A stretch of 64,000 nt of DNA from G963701675 sp963701675 (GTDB taxonomy: Bacteria > Planctomycetota > Planctomycetia > Gemmatales > Gemmataceae), in contig OY969623.1 of the NCBI GenBank assembly GCA_963701675.1, forward strand, positions 5,146,001 to 5,210,000, in the 5' to 3' direction. Shown piece after piece: positions 8,216 through 17,040 of the stretch. Positions within the stretch are counted from its first letter, which is position 1. Each line of letters opens with the position of its first letter. The position numbers and the translations under genes were made by a program. The notes under the pieces are model-generated. The model was given only the letters and a program-made list of their open reading frames with translations. It ran no database searches and was not told where the DNA came from.

Positions 8216-9746
8216 ACGCGTCCTGATCTTCGACTTTGGCGCCCAATACGGTCAACTCATTGCGCGGCGAGTGCGCGAACAGAATGTCTTCTGCCAAATC
8301 GTCCGCCATAACCTTTCAGCGGAGCGCGTCGCGGAGTTGAAGCCGCGCGGGCTCATCTTTTCCGGTGGGCCGGCGAGTGTTTACGACCCCGGCGCGCCGC
8401 AATGCGATCCGAAGATTTTCGATCTGGGCGTTCCCGTCCTCGGCATTTGCTATGGCATGCAGTTGGCCTGTCAGGCGCTCGGCGGAAATGTAAAGCCGGC
8501 CGGCCATAGAGAATTCGGCCGGGCGCATTGTCATATTCAAGAAGCGGACGGCCTGTTCGGCGGCATACCGGCCGACACCGAGGTATGGATGAGCCACGGG
8601 GACCAGGTTCAATCCGTCGGCGAGGATTTCGTGTCACTGGCGGCAACCGACACCTGCCCCATCGCTGCCGTGCGGCATCGTAATCGGCCGGTGTACGGGC
8701 TCCAGTTCCATCCGGAAGTAAGTCACACGCCCTACGGCGGCCAGATGCTGCGGAACTTTTTGCACGGCGTCTGTGGTTGCAAAGGGCTGTGGCGGATGCA
8801 GTCCTTCATCGAGCAAACGGTGGAGGAGCTACGGCAGCGAATCGGCGGCCATCGGGTTATATGCGGTCTGTCGGGCGGCGTCGATTCGTCGGTGACGGCG
8901 GCCTTGCTTCTCCGTGCTGTCGGTCCGCAGGTTGCTTGCATCTTCGTCGACAACGGCCTCTTGCGGCAGGGTGAAGCCGAAACCGTGCGCTCGACTTTCT
9001 TGGACCATTTCCACGCCGATCTGCACGTGGTGAACGCCCGGGAGCGTTTTCTGTCCGCGTTGGCCGGCGTGGCCGACCCGCAGGAAAAGCGGCGGATCAT
9101 CGGCCATGTGTTCATTGATGTTTTCAAGGATGAAGCTCGACGAATCGACGGCGCTCATTTCCTGGCACAAGGCACGCTGTATCCCGACGTGATCGAAAGC
9201 GGCTCAACGGCGGACGGACCGGCTGCCAACATCAAGACGCACCACAACGTCGGCGGCCTGCCCAAGGAGCTCGGCTTCGAATTGATTGAGCCGCTCAAAG
9301 ACCTGTTCAAGGATGAGGTCCGGCGCGTCGGAAAAGAGCTGGATTTGCCGGACAAAATCTTGGGCCGACATCCATTCCCCGGCCCCGGCCTGGCCGTGCG
9401 CTGCATTGGTCCGGTGAGCGCCACGCGGCTGGAAACCCTGCGGCAAGCGGATGCAATCTTTCTCGATGAACTTAGAAAGTCCGGCTGGTATCGGAAGACG
9501 GCTCAAGCCTTCGTCGTGCTGTTGCCGGTGCAATCGGTCGGAGTCATGGGTGATGCGAGAACCTACGAAAACGTCGTCGCCCTCCGTGCCGTCGAGACCG
9601 ACGATTTCATGACGGCCGACTGGTCGCATTTGCCGTATGAACTTCTGGCGAAGGTATCGACGCGCATCATCAATAGCGTGCCCGGCGTCAACCGCGTGAC
9701 ATACGATATCAGCAGCAAGCCGCCGGCGACGATCGAGTGGGAATGA
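8193..9746 (+). CDS. guaA: GMP synthase (glutamine-hydrolysing)
   Basis: 517 aa, full length for bacterial GuaA, which converts XMP to GMP using ATP and glutamine-derived ammonia in purine synthesis. The N-terminal class-I amidotransferase has the nucleophile Cys in GICYGMQL (about residue 86) and the His-x-Glu in LQFHPEV. The ATP-pyrophosphatase domain has the P-loop SGGVDSS. The C-terminal dimerisation domain ends with RVTYDISSKPPATIEWE, the family terminus. ATG 8193 is used; a second ATG follows immediately. Confidence 0.97.
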   Translation: MMQLSETERVLIFDFGAQYGQLIARRVREQNVFCQIVRHNLSAERVAELKPRGLIFSGGPASVYDPGAPQCDPKIFDLGVPVLGICYGMQLACQALGGNVKPAGHREFGRAHCHIQEADGLFGGIPADTEVWMSHGDQVQSVGEDFVSLAATDTCPIAAVRHRNRPVYGLQFHPEVSHTPYGGQMLRNFLHGVCGCKGLWRMQSFIEQTVEELRQRIGGHRVICGLSGGVDSSVTAALLLRAVGPQVACIFVDNGLLRQGEAETVRSTFLDHFHADLHVVNARERFLSALAGVADPQEKRRIIGHVFIDVFKDEARRIDGAHFLAQGTLYPDVIESGSTADGPAANIKTHHNVGGLPKELGFELIEPLKDLFKDEVRRVGKELDLPDKILGRHPFPGPGLAVRCIGPVSATRLETLRQADAIFLDELRKSGWYRKTAQAFVVLLPVQSVGVMGDARTYENVVALRAVETDDFMTADWSHLPYELLAKVSTRIINSVPGVNRVTYDISSKPPATIEWE

Positions 9747-9749
9747 GTG

Positions 9750-10736
9750 ATGCCGATCACGCCCAACATTTTCGCGAGATTGCACAAATGGGCGGCGAGG
9801 CAGGACGAGAACTTTCTCACGGAAGCGTTGAGTCTAATTCTGGAGCACATTTTGCTTCTGGCACCGGGAGTCGGAACACGCTTAGTAAGTCGCTTGACGT
9901 GTGGATTCATTGACTTGCCAGCAGACGACGCCGGCTCGATTGAGATTAACCCGCAGGTTATAACTGGACAAGGGAGACCTGACCTTGAGATACGTGTGCC
10001 CGACCGGTTAGTTTGGATTGAGGTCAAGGCGGAATCGGTGTTGAGGGCTGGACAGCTTGAAGGCTATAGAGTGTTGTTATCGCAGAGCGGCGTTGTGTCC
10101 ACCCGGCTTGGTTTGTTAACACGCTATCCTGAGGAGTTCGCTCGAGATGCCGAACGCCCAGATCACCAGATTCGCTGGTTTGAAGTCGCCGACTGGTTGG
10201 AGAACGAGTTGCCAGTGCTAGAAACGGTGGGAGAGGTAGCCGTCGATCTGCCTCGTCAGTTTTTAACCTTTTTGAGGACGCGAGGTATGACACTCACGCA
10301 AGTCGGGAAGTATATGCCGGAGGGCTTACGCGCCTTGAACAACCTGCTTAACATGCTGTCTGAGGCGGCGCAAGCGTGCAAAATTTCATCTGTCAAGAAA
10401 TCGGCTAACTGGGAAAAGATCGGACTGAAGTTTGATCACGGAGGAAAATACTGGATCGGCGTCTATCTCGACGATCCCGAAAAACTATGGTTTGCCAGCA
10501 AGAACCGAATCAGGCTCGATGCCGCAGCTCGGCTGGAAGTTGGAGAAACTGTGACGGGTGAATACTCTTGGCGGCGCCGCGTTCAACTTGACTCTGAGGA
10601 TATCCATTTCTTCTCCCGGACCAAAGTCAGTCAGATGGAATGGCTGCAGGAATTCTTGCGCGATTCACTTGCGAAAGCAAAGTCGATTGAAACACCCGAT
10701 CAGCCACCGATATCTGAAGAACCGGAAGATGATTGA
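9750..10736 (+). CDS. PD-(D/E)XK nuclease-superfamily protein
   Basis: 328 aa, starting three bases after the guaA stop (GTG 9747 or ATG 9750). The core nuclease motif is readable: GRPDLEIRV, then a strand leading to VWIEVKAE, i.e. D...ExK. The N-terminal helical part (FLTEALSLILEHIL) resembles the PDDEXK_4 group. The C-terminal half is a separate alpha/beta region (KYWIGVYLDDPEKLWF) of unknown role. Proteins of this sort are often linked to DNA repair or mobile-element defence, but nothing nearby confirms that. Confidence 0.72.
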   Translation: MPITPNIFARLHKWAARQDENFLTEALSLILEHILLLAPGVGTRLVSRLTCGFIDLPADDAGSIEINPQVITGQGRPDLEIRVPDRLVWIEVKAESVLRAGQLEGYRVLLSQSGVVSTRLGLLTRYPEEFARDAERPDHQIRWFEVADWLENELPVLETVGEVAVDLPRQFLTFLRTRGMTLTQVGKYMPEGLRALNNLLNMLSEAAQACKISSVKKSANWEKIGLKFDHGGKYWIGVYLDDPEKLWFASKNRIRLDAAARLEVGETVTGEYSWRRRVQLDSEDIHFFSRTKVSQMEWLQEFLRDSLAKAKSIETPDQPPISEEPEDD

Positions 10737-10766
10737 GCCATGCGCTCCATGACAAAGGAGAGAAAC

Positions 10767-11192
10767 GTGAATCCGCAAGTCATGTCTCTGATTTCCGTGG
10801 TCGTAATCGCGGTCTTCGTGAATGACGGGCGAGCGGAACGTAAACCCGAGGAAAAGTCGGCGGCGACGCTAGTTGTAATCGGCGAAGTCGCGGGGGTTGA
10901 AACCAAGGTCTCGAAGTTTGGCGTGGACGGCGAACGAACGGATTACACGGCAACCGTCAAGATCGATGACGTTCAAAAAGGAATGACTGAAAAGAATATA
11001 ATCTCGATTCACTGGTTCCAGGTCACGAAGACGCCGACCAACCCGTTTCCGGGCGAATACGGTCTTGGCTATGCGGTGAAAAAAGGAGAACGGGTTCGGG
11101 CTTACCTGAGGAAAAAAGACGACAAAAGCTCCGTATCCGTATACGAAGTTCTCTACAACAAAGACGCCATCGAGTCGCCTCCGAAGAAGTAA
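10767..11192 (+). CDS. Secreted hypothetical protein
   Basis: 141 aa from GTG 10767, chosen because AAAGGAG ends seven bases before it; an upstream in-frame ATG at 10740 lacks such a site. The N-terminus is a signal peptide (VMSLISVVVIAVFVNDGRA), followed by a predicted beta-rich domain (TLVVIGEVAGVET, DYTATVKIDDVQKG, RVRAYLRKKDD). The pattern recalls planctomycete exported domains that describe cost or flux, but I do not recognise the family. Four bases after the guaA-linked nuclease gene would make them one transcript. Confidence 0.65.
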   Translation: MNPQVMSLISVVVIAVFVNDGRAERKPEEKSAATLVVIGEVAGVETKVSKFGVDGERTDYTATVKIDDVQKGMTEKNIISIHWFQVTKTPTNPFPGEYGLGYAVKKGERVRAYLRKKDDKSSVSVYEVLYNKDAIESPPKK

Positions 11193-11210
11193 TCCAGCCG
11201 GAAACCCGCG

Positions 11211-12050
11211 ATGCGCTTCACCAAAATGCACGGCATCGGCAACGATTACGTGTACATTGATTGTTTTCTTAATCCCATGCCCGACGATCCGGCCGCGTTG
11301 AGCAGGGCGATCAGCAACCGGCGCTCGGGCGTTGGGTCGGACGGCCTCATCCTCATTTGCCCGTCGCAATCGGCGGATGCCCAAATGCGGATGTTCAATG
11401 CCGACGGCAGCGAAGCGGAGATGTGCGGCAACGGCATTCGCTGCGTCGCCAAGTACGTGTACGATCATGGCCTGGCGAAAAAAACCAACCTGCGGATCGA
11501 TACAGGCCGCGGCCCGCTTTCCGTCGATGTCGAAACGTGGGTTGACCGGGTAACCAGCGTGCGTGTCGACATGGGCGAGCCGATCTTGAATGCCGATGAA
11601 ATCCCGACGACACTTGCCGGCAATCCGCCAGTGCAGGTTGCGCTTTCCGTCGCTGGAGAAACGGTCGAGGTCACCTGCGTGTCGATGGGCAATCCGCACT
11701 GCGTGATATTTGTCGATGAAATCAGCGATGCGTTAGTCCACGGTGTCGGACCGAAAATCGAAACCCATGCCGTATTCCCCAAGCACGCCAACGTCGAGTT
11801 CGTTCGGGTGAACCGGCCTGACGATTTCAACATGCGTGTCTGGGAACGTGGCTCCGGCGAAACCATGGCGTGCGGCACCGGCGCTTGTGCGGCTGCGGTT
11901 GCCGGCGTATTGGCCGGCCGAACGCAGCGCCGGATCACTGCTCACCTGCGCGGCGGCGACTTGCAACTGGACTGGTCCGATTCCGACAATCATGTTTACA
12001 TGACAGGCCCGGCCGTGGAGATTTTCAGCGGCGATTGGCCGGATAGATAA
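11211..12050 (+). CDS. dapF: Diaminopimelate epimerase
   Basis: 279 aa, normal length. DapF interconverts LL- and meso-diaminopimelate for lysine and peptidoglycan synthesis. Both catalytic cysteines are present: EMCGNGIRC (Cys about 72) and ETMACGTGACA near the C-terminus. The N-terminus MRFTKMHGIGNDY is the family signature. Its presence is relevant because peptidoglycan synthesis in planctomycetes was long disputed. It starts 18 bases after the preceding secreted-protein gene. Confidence 0.97.
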   Translation: MRFTKMHGIGNDYVYIDCFLNPMPDDPAALSRAISNRRSGVGSDGLILICPSQSADAQMRMFNADGSEAEMCGNGIRCVAKYVYDHGLAKKTNLRIDTGRGPLSVDVETWVDRVTSVRVDMGEPILNADEIPTTLAGNPPVQVALSVAGETVEVTCVSMGNPHCVIFVDEISDALVHGVGPKIETHAVFPKHANVEFVRVNRPDDFNMRVWERGSGETMACGTGACAAAVAGVLAGRTQRRITAHLRGGDLQLDWSDSDNHVYMTGPAVEIFSGDWPDR

Positions 12051-12136
12051 GGGGTCAGGGGTCAGGGGTCAGGAGGCAGAGGTCGAATGTCAGAAACCGG
12101 AATTCAAACTTCTGACCCCTGATTCCTGACCCCTGT
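12051..12136. repeat. GGGGTCA tandem repeat forming a long inverted repeat
   Basis: Directly after the dapF stop, GGGGTCA occurs three times in tandem; about 60 bases later come TGACCCCTGATTCCTGACCC in reverse complement. The arms can pair, so the element may act as a transcription end or be a mobile intergenic repeat. A related GTCAGAGGTCGGAGGTCA-type sequence sits inside the kinase gene at 40616-40680. Confidence 0.7.
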
Positions 12137-12154
12137 TAAGCATGGAGGCGGCTG

Positions 12155-12868
12155 GTGAAGATTCGGCATCCCGTCTTGCTTAGCTCATTCGGCCTGACGT
12201 TGGCGTGGCTCGTGCGGAGTTGGATGGCGACGATGCGCTTTCGGAATTATTCACTCGATCCGACCTTCGGCCCGCGCGATCTGGAGCACATGCCGCCGCG
12301 CATATGGACCTTTTGGCATGAGAACCTTCTGTTGCCGCTTTATTATTACGGTCAGCGCGGTATGAAGGTGTTGATCAGCCAGCACGCGGATGGCACGTTT
12401 ATCACCGGCGTTTGTCGACAGATGGGACTCGGTGTCGTTCGTGGCTCGTCGACCCGCGGTGGGACCGAGGCGTTACAGGAACTGATTCGCGTTGCGAGGC
12501 GAAGTCATCTGGCCATCACCCCCGACGGTCCGCGCGGCCCGCGCCGCCGGGTGCAAGCGGGAGTCGTGTATTTGGCATCGCGCACCGGGCTGCCAATCGT
12601 CCCACTCGGCTTCGGTTACCAAAAGGCGTGGCGGCTCCATAGCTGGGACCGATTCGCGGTGCCGACGTTCGCCAGCTTGGGCACGTGTGTTGCCGGTGCT
12701 CCCGTGCAGGTCCCCGCCGGGGCGAATCGCCGAGTTCTGGAGGAGTACCGCACACGGGTCGAGGAACGGCTCTTGCAAGTAACTGAACTCGCCGAAACGT
12801 GGGCCACCACGGAGCGGCTGCCGAAATCGGCGACGCCAGGTCTATCTCCAATCGCTTCGGTGGCCTAG
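12155..12868 (+). CDS. DUF374 / lysophospholipid-acyltransferase-like protein
   Basis: 237 aa, GTG start at 12155 with ATGGAGG upstream. The DUF374 signature is clear: SQHADGTFITGV, VRGSSTRGG, and AITPDGPRGPRR, with TFWHEN providing the acyltransferase-type His. An N-terminal hydrophobic segment (SFGLTLAWLVRSW) likely anchors it at the membrane. Related proteins act on lipid A or other glycerolipid acceptors; the substrate here is unknown. Confidence 0.85.
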   Translation: MKIRHPVLLSSFGLTLAWLVRSWMATMRFRNYSLDPTFGPRDLEHMPPRIWTFWHENLLLPLYYYGQRGMKVLISQHADGTFITGVCRQMGLGVVRGSSTRGGTEALQELIRVARRSHLAITPDGPRGPRRRVQAGVVYLASRTGLPIVPLGFGYQKAWRLHSWDRFAVPTFASLGTCVAGAPVQVPAGANRRVLEEYRTRVEERLLQVTELAETWATTERLPKSATPGLSPIASVA

Positions 12869-12896
12869 AGTTCGGTCGACAACGTCGCCTGCCACA

Positions 12897-13439
12897 TTGA
12901 CCTTGTTTCCCGAGGAGACCGTCGCTATCGTCCCCGCTTCCGTGCGACGACCCGGACAGAATTCGCCTGCCGTTGACTCGGCGGTGAGCCTCACGACGAA
13001 AGTGCGTGTATGCCTGCTGCTCATGGCGGCGGGCCTGATCGGAGTATTCGCGCTCGCATGGTGGCTCGACCCGTATGATGCGGACGGCGTTCCACGCCGG
13101 ATCGGAACGCATCGCCAACTGGGGATGCCGCCGTGTTCGTTCTTGGTGCTGACGAATTGGCCTTGCCCGTCGTGTGGAATGACAACGAGTTTCTCCCTGC
13201 TGGTGCACGGCGACCTGTGGAATTCCGTGCGGGCAAACTTCGTCGGCACGTTGGTTGTGGTTGTCGCCATCGTCGTGCTCCCGTGGAGCCTGGCCTCGGC
13301 GGCGGCCGGTAGATGGCTCGGTGTACGCTCCTTCGAACGGCCGGCAACGTGGCTGGTTGGAGCATTCGTGGCTTTGCTGCTTTTGCGTTGGGTCATTGTT
13401 GTCGGGCTGGATTGGGCTTTTGGCATCCGTGTGTACTAA
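12897..13439 (+). CDS. DUF2752 membrane protein
   Basis: About 180 aa from TTG 12897, though GTGs at 12942 and 12984 are also possible and none has a strong ribosome site. It contains PCPSCGMTTSF, the conserved core of DUF2752 proteins (CPxCGxTR/T), flanked by hydrophobic segments: VCLLLMAAGLIGVFALAWW before it, and VGTLVVVVAIVVLPW and VGAFVALLLLRWVIVV after. Function unknown; these occur widely in Bacteroidetes and Planctomycetes. Confidence 0.75.
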   Translation: MTLFPEETVAIVPASVRRPGQNSPAVDSAVSLTTKVRVCLLLMAAGLIGVFALAWWLDPYDADGVPRRIGTHRQLGMPPCSFLVLTNWPCPSCGMTTSFSLLVHGDLWNSVRANFVGTLVVVVAIVVLPWSLASAAAGRWLGVRSFERPATWLVGAFVALLLLRWVIVVGLDWAFGIRVY

Positions 13440-13465
13440 TCGGCGGTGCCGGAACGGAGAGAGAA

Positions 13466-14143
13466 ATGGCAAGGATGTCCCATCGTCAGCGATTCGTTGT
13501 GGTAATGGTACTGGGCGCGACGCTGGCGGCCGGGTGCAACCTCGGTAGCATGGCCTACTTCCTCACAACCGGGTTTACCGAACCGAAAGAATCCCCTGGC
13601 GAAATGAAGCTGGCCGCCAAAAACAAGGACATCAAAGTCGTTGTCCTCTCTCATTCCAGCCTGAAGGGATCGGACTTCGCCCGTGTCGATAGCGAGCTCG
13701 GCAGCCATCTCGTCCGCCAACTGCAGCACTATCACAAAGAGAACAAGGAAAAAGTCTCGTACGTACCCGCCAACAAAGTGGAGGACTACAAATCGACCCA
13801 CACCAATTGGTTCCTCGACCCCTCGAAGATCGGCGAGCACTTCGAGGCGGACAAGGTAATCTTTCTCGAGATCAATGTGTTCAGTTTGTACGAGCAAGGA
13901 AGTGCGAACCAACTCTACCGCGGCAGGGCGTCGATTTCGGTTCGGCTCTTCGACATGAGCAAACCTGACGAATCACCGATGGAAAAGGTCTACACCTGCG
14001 AGTATCCCAGCTCGCGCGGCCCCATCGCGGCCGACGACATGCCTCCCCGTCAGTTCTACCTCGCTTTCATGAACCACCTGGCCAAGAATCTATCCTGGAA
14101 CTTCACGGCGCATCCGCTCAGCGAAACGGTTGGGTGTGATTGA
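13466..14143 (+). CDS. Lipoprotein of unknown function
   Basis: 225 aa from ATG 13466, with GGAGAGAG just upstream. Signal peptide with lipobox: VVVMVLGATLAAGC, the Cys at about residue 23 being the acylation site. The mature part alternates strands and helices (IKVVVLSHSS, KVIFLEINVFSLYEQ, RASISVRLFDMSKP), reminiscent of lipoproteins that assemble at the outer or inner membrane, but no family is recognised. It follows the DUF2752 gene by 26 bases. Confidence 0.75.
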   Translation: MARMSHRQRFVVVMVLGATLAAGCNLGSMAYFLTTGFTEPKESPGEMKLAAKNKDIKVVVLSHSSLKGSDFARVDSELGSHLVRQLQHYHKENKEKVSYVPANKVEDYKSTHTNWFLDPSKIGEHFEADKVIFLEINVFSLYEQGSANQLYRGRASISVRLFDMSKPDESPMEKVYTCEYPSSRGPIAADDMPPRQFYLAFMNHLAKNLSWNFTAHPLSETVGCD

Positions 14144-14258
14144 CGGTTGTCGATTCTCATATTCCGCAACGCGTCCGCCGCCGTGCAGTCTTCCGCCCGC
14201 GTCATCCCTGCGCTTATACTAGATCATGTGCACAAACCAGCGGCAAAGAGGGCTTGAG

Positions 14259-14465
14259 ATGCGCGGACAATTTACGCTCGAGTTCTGGCAGGACGGGAGC
14301 TTCTACGTGGGCCGGCTAATGGAAGTGCCCGGCGTCTTCAGCCAAGGTGCAACGCTCGAGGAACTTAGAGAGAACATTCAGGATGCCTACGAACTGATGG
14401 TCACCCAGGAACGAACTCCGGCGCCCCCGGCCGCCCAACGACAACCGGTGGAGTTGGATGTGTGA
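14259..14465 (+). CDS. hicB: HicB-like antitoxin
   Basis: 68 aa from ATG 14259 (AGAGGG upstream); a longer start at 14226 is possible. It carries the HicB partial RNase H-like fold pattern: FTLEFWQDGSFYVGRLMEVP, GVFSQGATLEELRENIQDAY. It lacks an obvious C-terminal DNA-binding domain, so it belongs to the short HicB type. The stop overlaps the start of the HicA gene. Confidence 0.85.
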   Translation: MRGQFTLEFWQDGSFYVGRLMEVPGVFSQGATLEELRENIQDAYELMVTQERTPAPPAAQRQPVELDV

Positions 14466-14644
14466 AGCGGCAAGTCTTCATCAAGGAGCTTGAACGATTG
14501 GGGTGCGTATTCGCTCGCCACGGTGGGCGGCACGACGTCTACCGCAATCCGGCGAACAATCGCCAAGCGCCAATACCACGCCACCGCGAGATCGCCGACA
14601 CGCTCTGTCAAGTAATCCGTAAGCAACTCGGACTCAGTAGCTAG
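14462..14644 (+). CDS. hicA: HicA-like mRNA interferase toxin
   Basis: 60 aa, GTG start overlapping the HicB stop by four bases. The dsRBD-like HicA pattern is present: KELERLGCVFARHGGRHDVY with the catalytic His in the GGRHDVY motif, and the C-terminal IPRHREI segment. HicA toxins cleave mRNA and are neutralised by HicB. The order antitoxin-then-toxin is the less common one for hicAB but well known for the HicB-first type. Confidence 0.88.
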   Translation: MKRQVFIKELERLGCVFARHGGRHDVYRNPANNRQAPIPRHREIADTLCQVIRKQLGLSS

Positions 14645-14673
14645 CCGCGAACGAAGTCCCGGGGCGGCGATTT

Positions 14674-15288
14674 CTACGCGACTTGTGCCAGCGCCATGTG
14701 GCCCAGCGCTTCGGCGTCAAAATCGAACAGGAGATGGTTGACGGCTTCACCGCCCCACGCGCGAGGCGCCGGTGAGACCGATTCGGATGCGACGGCTGGG
14801 ACGCGTTCATCGGCGATCGCCCAGCGTGCGGCAGATGTGGGCGCGAATGCGGCCCGGCCGTGAGCAATCACCGTAAACGGGCTCGGCGAAAAACGCGATT
14901 CTAGTTCTTCAAAGGAAAGTTGTGCCGGCGATGAGCGGGTGCGCCGTCGGAGCGGTGCCCGGACCGGAGTCGCGCTGGAACTGGTGCCGCCAGCGGTGAT
15001 CTGTTGCTCGAACTGCCAGGCGATCGCGTCCAATTCCGCGGGCGTGCGGTCGTCCCAGTTGGGCGCGTCGGCGAACGCTTCGTCAATGAGCTCGTCCGTA
15101 TCTTCCGTGTGCGCGCTGACCTCGGACAGAAGCCGCAACAAATCGTCGTCGCTGAGGCGGCGCAAGCCCGTCGACACGGCGCTTTCCCAGTTTTGCTGAA
15201 GCGTGTGCAGGATCGGGTCGTTATCGAATTCTGGTATCGGGTTCTTCATTTCGCTGTTATCTCGAATTACTGACATCCTTTTCCGCAA
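14674..15288 (-). CDS. Hypothetical protein with a FEELESR motif, partner of the sigma factor
   Basis: 204 aa (ATG 15288 or 15276), 12 bases downstream of the sigma-factor gene on the same strand. The N-terminal half is acidic and helical (SDDDLLRLLSEVSAHTED, TPAELDAIAWQFEQQI). The middle contains LSFEELESRFSPSP, the (F/L)ExLExR motif normally found near the N-terminus of large planctomycete surface proteins. Here it sits at about residue 122 in a protein with no signal peptide. Co-transcription suggests a role with the sigma factor; an anti-sigma role is only a guess. Confidence 0.7.
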   Translation of the reverse strand: MRKRMSVIRDNSEMKNPIPEFDNDPILHTLQQNWESAVSTGLRRLSDDDLLRLLSEVSAHTEDTDELIDEAFADAPNWDDRTPAELDAIAWQFEQQITAGGTSSSATPVRAPLRRRTRSSPAQLSFEELESRFSPSPFTVIAHGRAAFAPTSAARWAIADERVPAVASESVSPAPRAWGGEAVNHLLFDFDAEALGHMALAQVA

Positions 15289-15300
15289 GCCAAACTCCGA

Positions 15301-16134
15301 CTATGGGTCGGTTCGGTCCTCGGCGACTCCCATCGCCGTCCCGACCGGCGTGGCCGGCTCCGGGAAATGTCCTCGACGCTGCATTTCGCCGCGTATTTTC
15401 TTAAAGAGCCGGCTGCGCGTTACGCGCACGCTTGTCGGACTAGAAAATTCCAGATGCTTCACCGCCTCGGGGCCGTAGCGTCTTCCGTTCTCCACCGACA
15501 TATAGAGCAGTTCTTGATGGTGGGCCGGGATGGTGTCCAAAACTTCGCAAAAATCCCGCAGCACCGTCGGCAGTTCGTCGTCGTCGTTGGCAATCGCCTG
15601 AACCTCGAAGTTCTCGGGTGCGTTCGACGCCAACTTCCGGTGACGGCGACGCAACTCCGACAAGAGGCAATTGCGTGCGATCTTCCACAGCCAGGCCTTC
15701 ACTGACCGCGACGGGTCGAATCGATTGAGCGAACGCCAGGCGGCGAGGAAAGTCTGTTGGCGCACATCCTCGGCCGTCTCTTGAACATCGCCGGCGTAAC
15801 CGCAACGGCGGAGCATCCACACGACGTAACTGTGGACCGCCTTGCCGAGATGCTCGACAACGGTCGCGAAGTCCGACCTGAGTAGTAAACCTAATGCAGC
15901 CAACTCGGCGAAATGGTTCAGCCGTTTCGAAACCGACGTTGTCGTTGCATCGAACTTGTCGCGGGAGGCCCACAGATTGGCGAGGCCGAGCGTCAGCGCC
16001 TCGCCGGCTTGCTCGACCGTAAGACTGGCGTACTTGCTCCGCAGCCAGGCGATGAGGACGCGGCCGAACTTCTTCTCGATTTCCGGGCAGACGCTTGCGT
16101 CGCCCTTCTGTAGTCGGTCGCCCAAGTCGCTCAT
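15301..16134 (-). CDS. ECF-like RNA polymerase sigma factor with a possible duplicated region 2
   Basis: About 277 aa from ATG 16134. The canonical region 2 is at about 105-170: TAEDVRQQTFLAAWRSLNRF, then FDPSRSVKAWLWKIARNCLL. A second, weaker region-2-like segment precedes it (about 15-75): KKFGRVLIAWLRSKY, ALTLGLANLWASRDKFDATT. Region 4 follows at about 200-260 (LDTIPAHHQELLYMSV, then an HTH around GPEAVKHLEFSSPTSV). ECF factors are normally near 180-200 aa. The gene downstream is the FEELESR protein. Confidence 0.8.
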   Translation of the reverse strand: MSDLGDRLQKGDASVCPEIEKKFGRVLIAWLRSKYASLTVEQAGEALTLGLANLWASRDKFDATTTSVSKRLNHFAELAALGLLLRSDFATVVEHLGKAVHSYVVWMLRRCGYAGDVQETAEDVRQQTFLAAWRSLNRFDPSRSVKAWLWKIARNCLLSELRRRHRKLASNAPENFEVQAIANDDDELPTVLRDFCEVLDTIPAHHQELLYMSVENGRRYGPEAVKHLEFSSPTSVRVTRSRLFKKIRGEMQRRGHFPEPATPVGTAMGVAEDRTDP

Positions 16135-16225
16135 CGAGTCACCGGCTCCGATTGATGCACCCTTCTGTGTCCTATGCAAGTATACCCCGGAGCGTTAACA
16201 GAGGGCAAACAGGAAATGTGCCAAA

Positions 16226-16247
16226 CCCACCGATTGCAATCGGTGGG
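16226..16247 (-). terminator. Perfect hairpin after the oxidoreductase gene
   Basis: A perfect 11-bp palindrome (CCCACCGATTG / CAATCGGTGGG) with no loop spacing lies two bases past the stop of the minus-strand oxidoreductase, followed on that strand by TTTGG. It could end that transcript. The T tract is short, so it is a weak terminator. Confidence 0.5.
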
Positions 16248-16248
16248 C

Positions 16249-17034
16249 TTAGCGTAATTCCACTTCCACCAGCCGGTGCGCGAACGATGCGCCAATGATT
16301 GTCCCCATCTTGCGGCCGCCCGTCGCAAGCCATGTACGCGGACTGAGTTTACGGAACAAAGGCCCGCCCGGAGTGTACGGCCGATGACCGAACAGGCGCC
16401 CTACCGGAGGGGTCGTTAGGCCAAAGTCCGCGGCGCGGCAAAGTGTCGCCTGTGCATGTACTTCCGTATACATAATCTCGGCGGCGCCGTCATTGAAATA
16501 CGTCGTGCCTTTGTCGCGGACGAAAGATATGGCATGTCGGCCATGGTCGAACGGCCGAATCCGTCCCGCACTTTCGCCGGGAAAAATGAACGCCGCTCCG
16601 GACTTGGCGTAAACCTCGATTTCGGGTCGAAGTTCCGGGCACCAAACACCGGCGGCGACATACACCCAGCCCTCATAGCGCCGGCCGCCGGCTTCGAGCC
16701 AGCCGTCGCCGACGGCAGTCACCTTCTCGCGGACGGGATTGGCGTCGAGAATGACGCTCGGCGGAACCCAAAGAAACGCTTCGTCCCGGCCATCCTCATT
16801 GGTGAGCGTGACCGTGCGAGTGCCGTAGAGCTTTTCGAGAACCGGCAGGGCGCAATGATAGTGCTCGTGGAGTTTCTTCCCGGCCCACCGTTGGGTGAAG
16901 AGCCCGGCCGCCGCGGGAGATGCCGCGTCGGGAAGTGCGGCGTCGAAGACGATGGTTTCGATGCCTTTATGCCGAGCGTACGCCGCGGCTTGTGAGCCGA
17001 AGAGTCCGCCTCCAACGACGAGTAATGTAGGCAT
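16249..17034 (-). CDS. FAD-dependent oxidoreductase (DAO-like)
   Basis: 261 aa. The N-terminus LLVVGGGLFGSQAAAYAR is a Rossmann FAD-binding GxGxxG. The later part includes TPPVGRLFGHRPYTPGG and LATGGRKMGTIIGASFAHRL, matching the second dinucleotide-interacting strand of D-amino-acid-oxidase-type proteins. It is shorter than most DAO enzymes (about 370 aa), missing much of the substrate domain. Substrate unknown. It sits six bases after the sigma-factor gene 17041-18393. Confidence 0.75.
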   Translation of the reverse strand: MPTLLVVGGGLFGSQAAAYARHKGIETIVFDAALPDAASPAAAGLFTQRWAGKKLHEHYHCALPVLEKLYGTRTVTLTNEDGRDEAFLWVPPSVILDANPVREKVTAVGDGWLEAGGRRYEGWVYVAAGVWCPELRPEIEVYAKSGAAFIFPGESAGRIRPFDHGRHAISFVRDKGTTYFNDGAAEIMYTEVHAQATLCRAADFGLTTPPVGRLFGHRPYTPGGPLFRKLSPRTWLATGGRKMGTIIGASFAHRLVEVELR

Positions 17035-17040
17035 CGTGGC

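Noticed and set aside
12516..13472. Minus-strand frame of 318 codons
   Set aside because: Antisense of the acyltransferase and DUF2752 genes, both recognisable on the plus strand.
16225..16248. Regulatory operator reading of the perfect palindrome
   Set aside because: Position right after a stop codon and the following T-rich bases favour a terminator.
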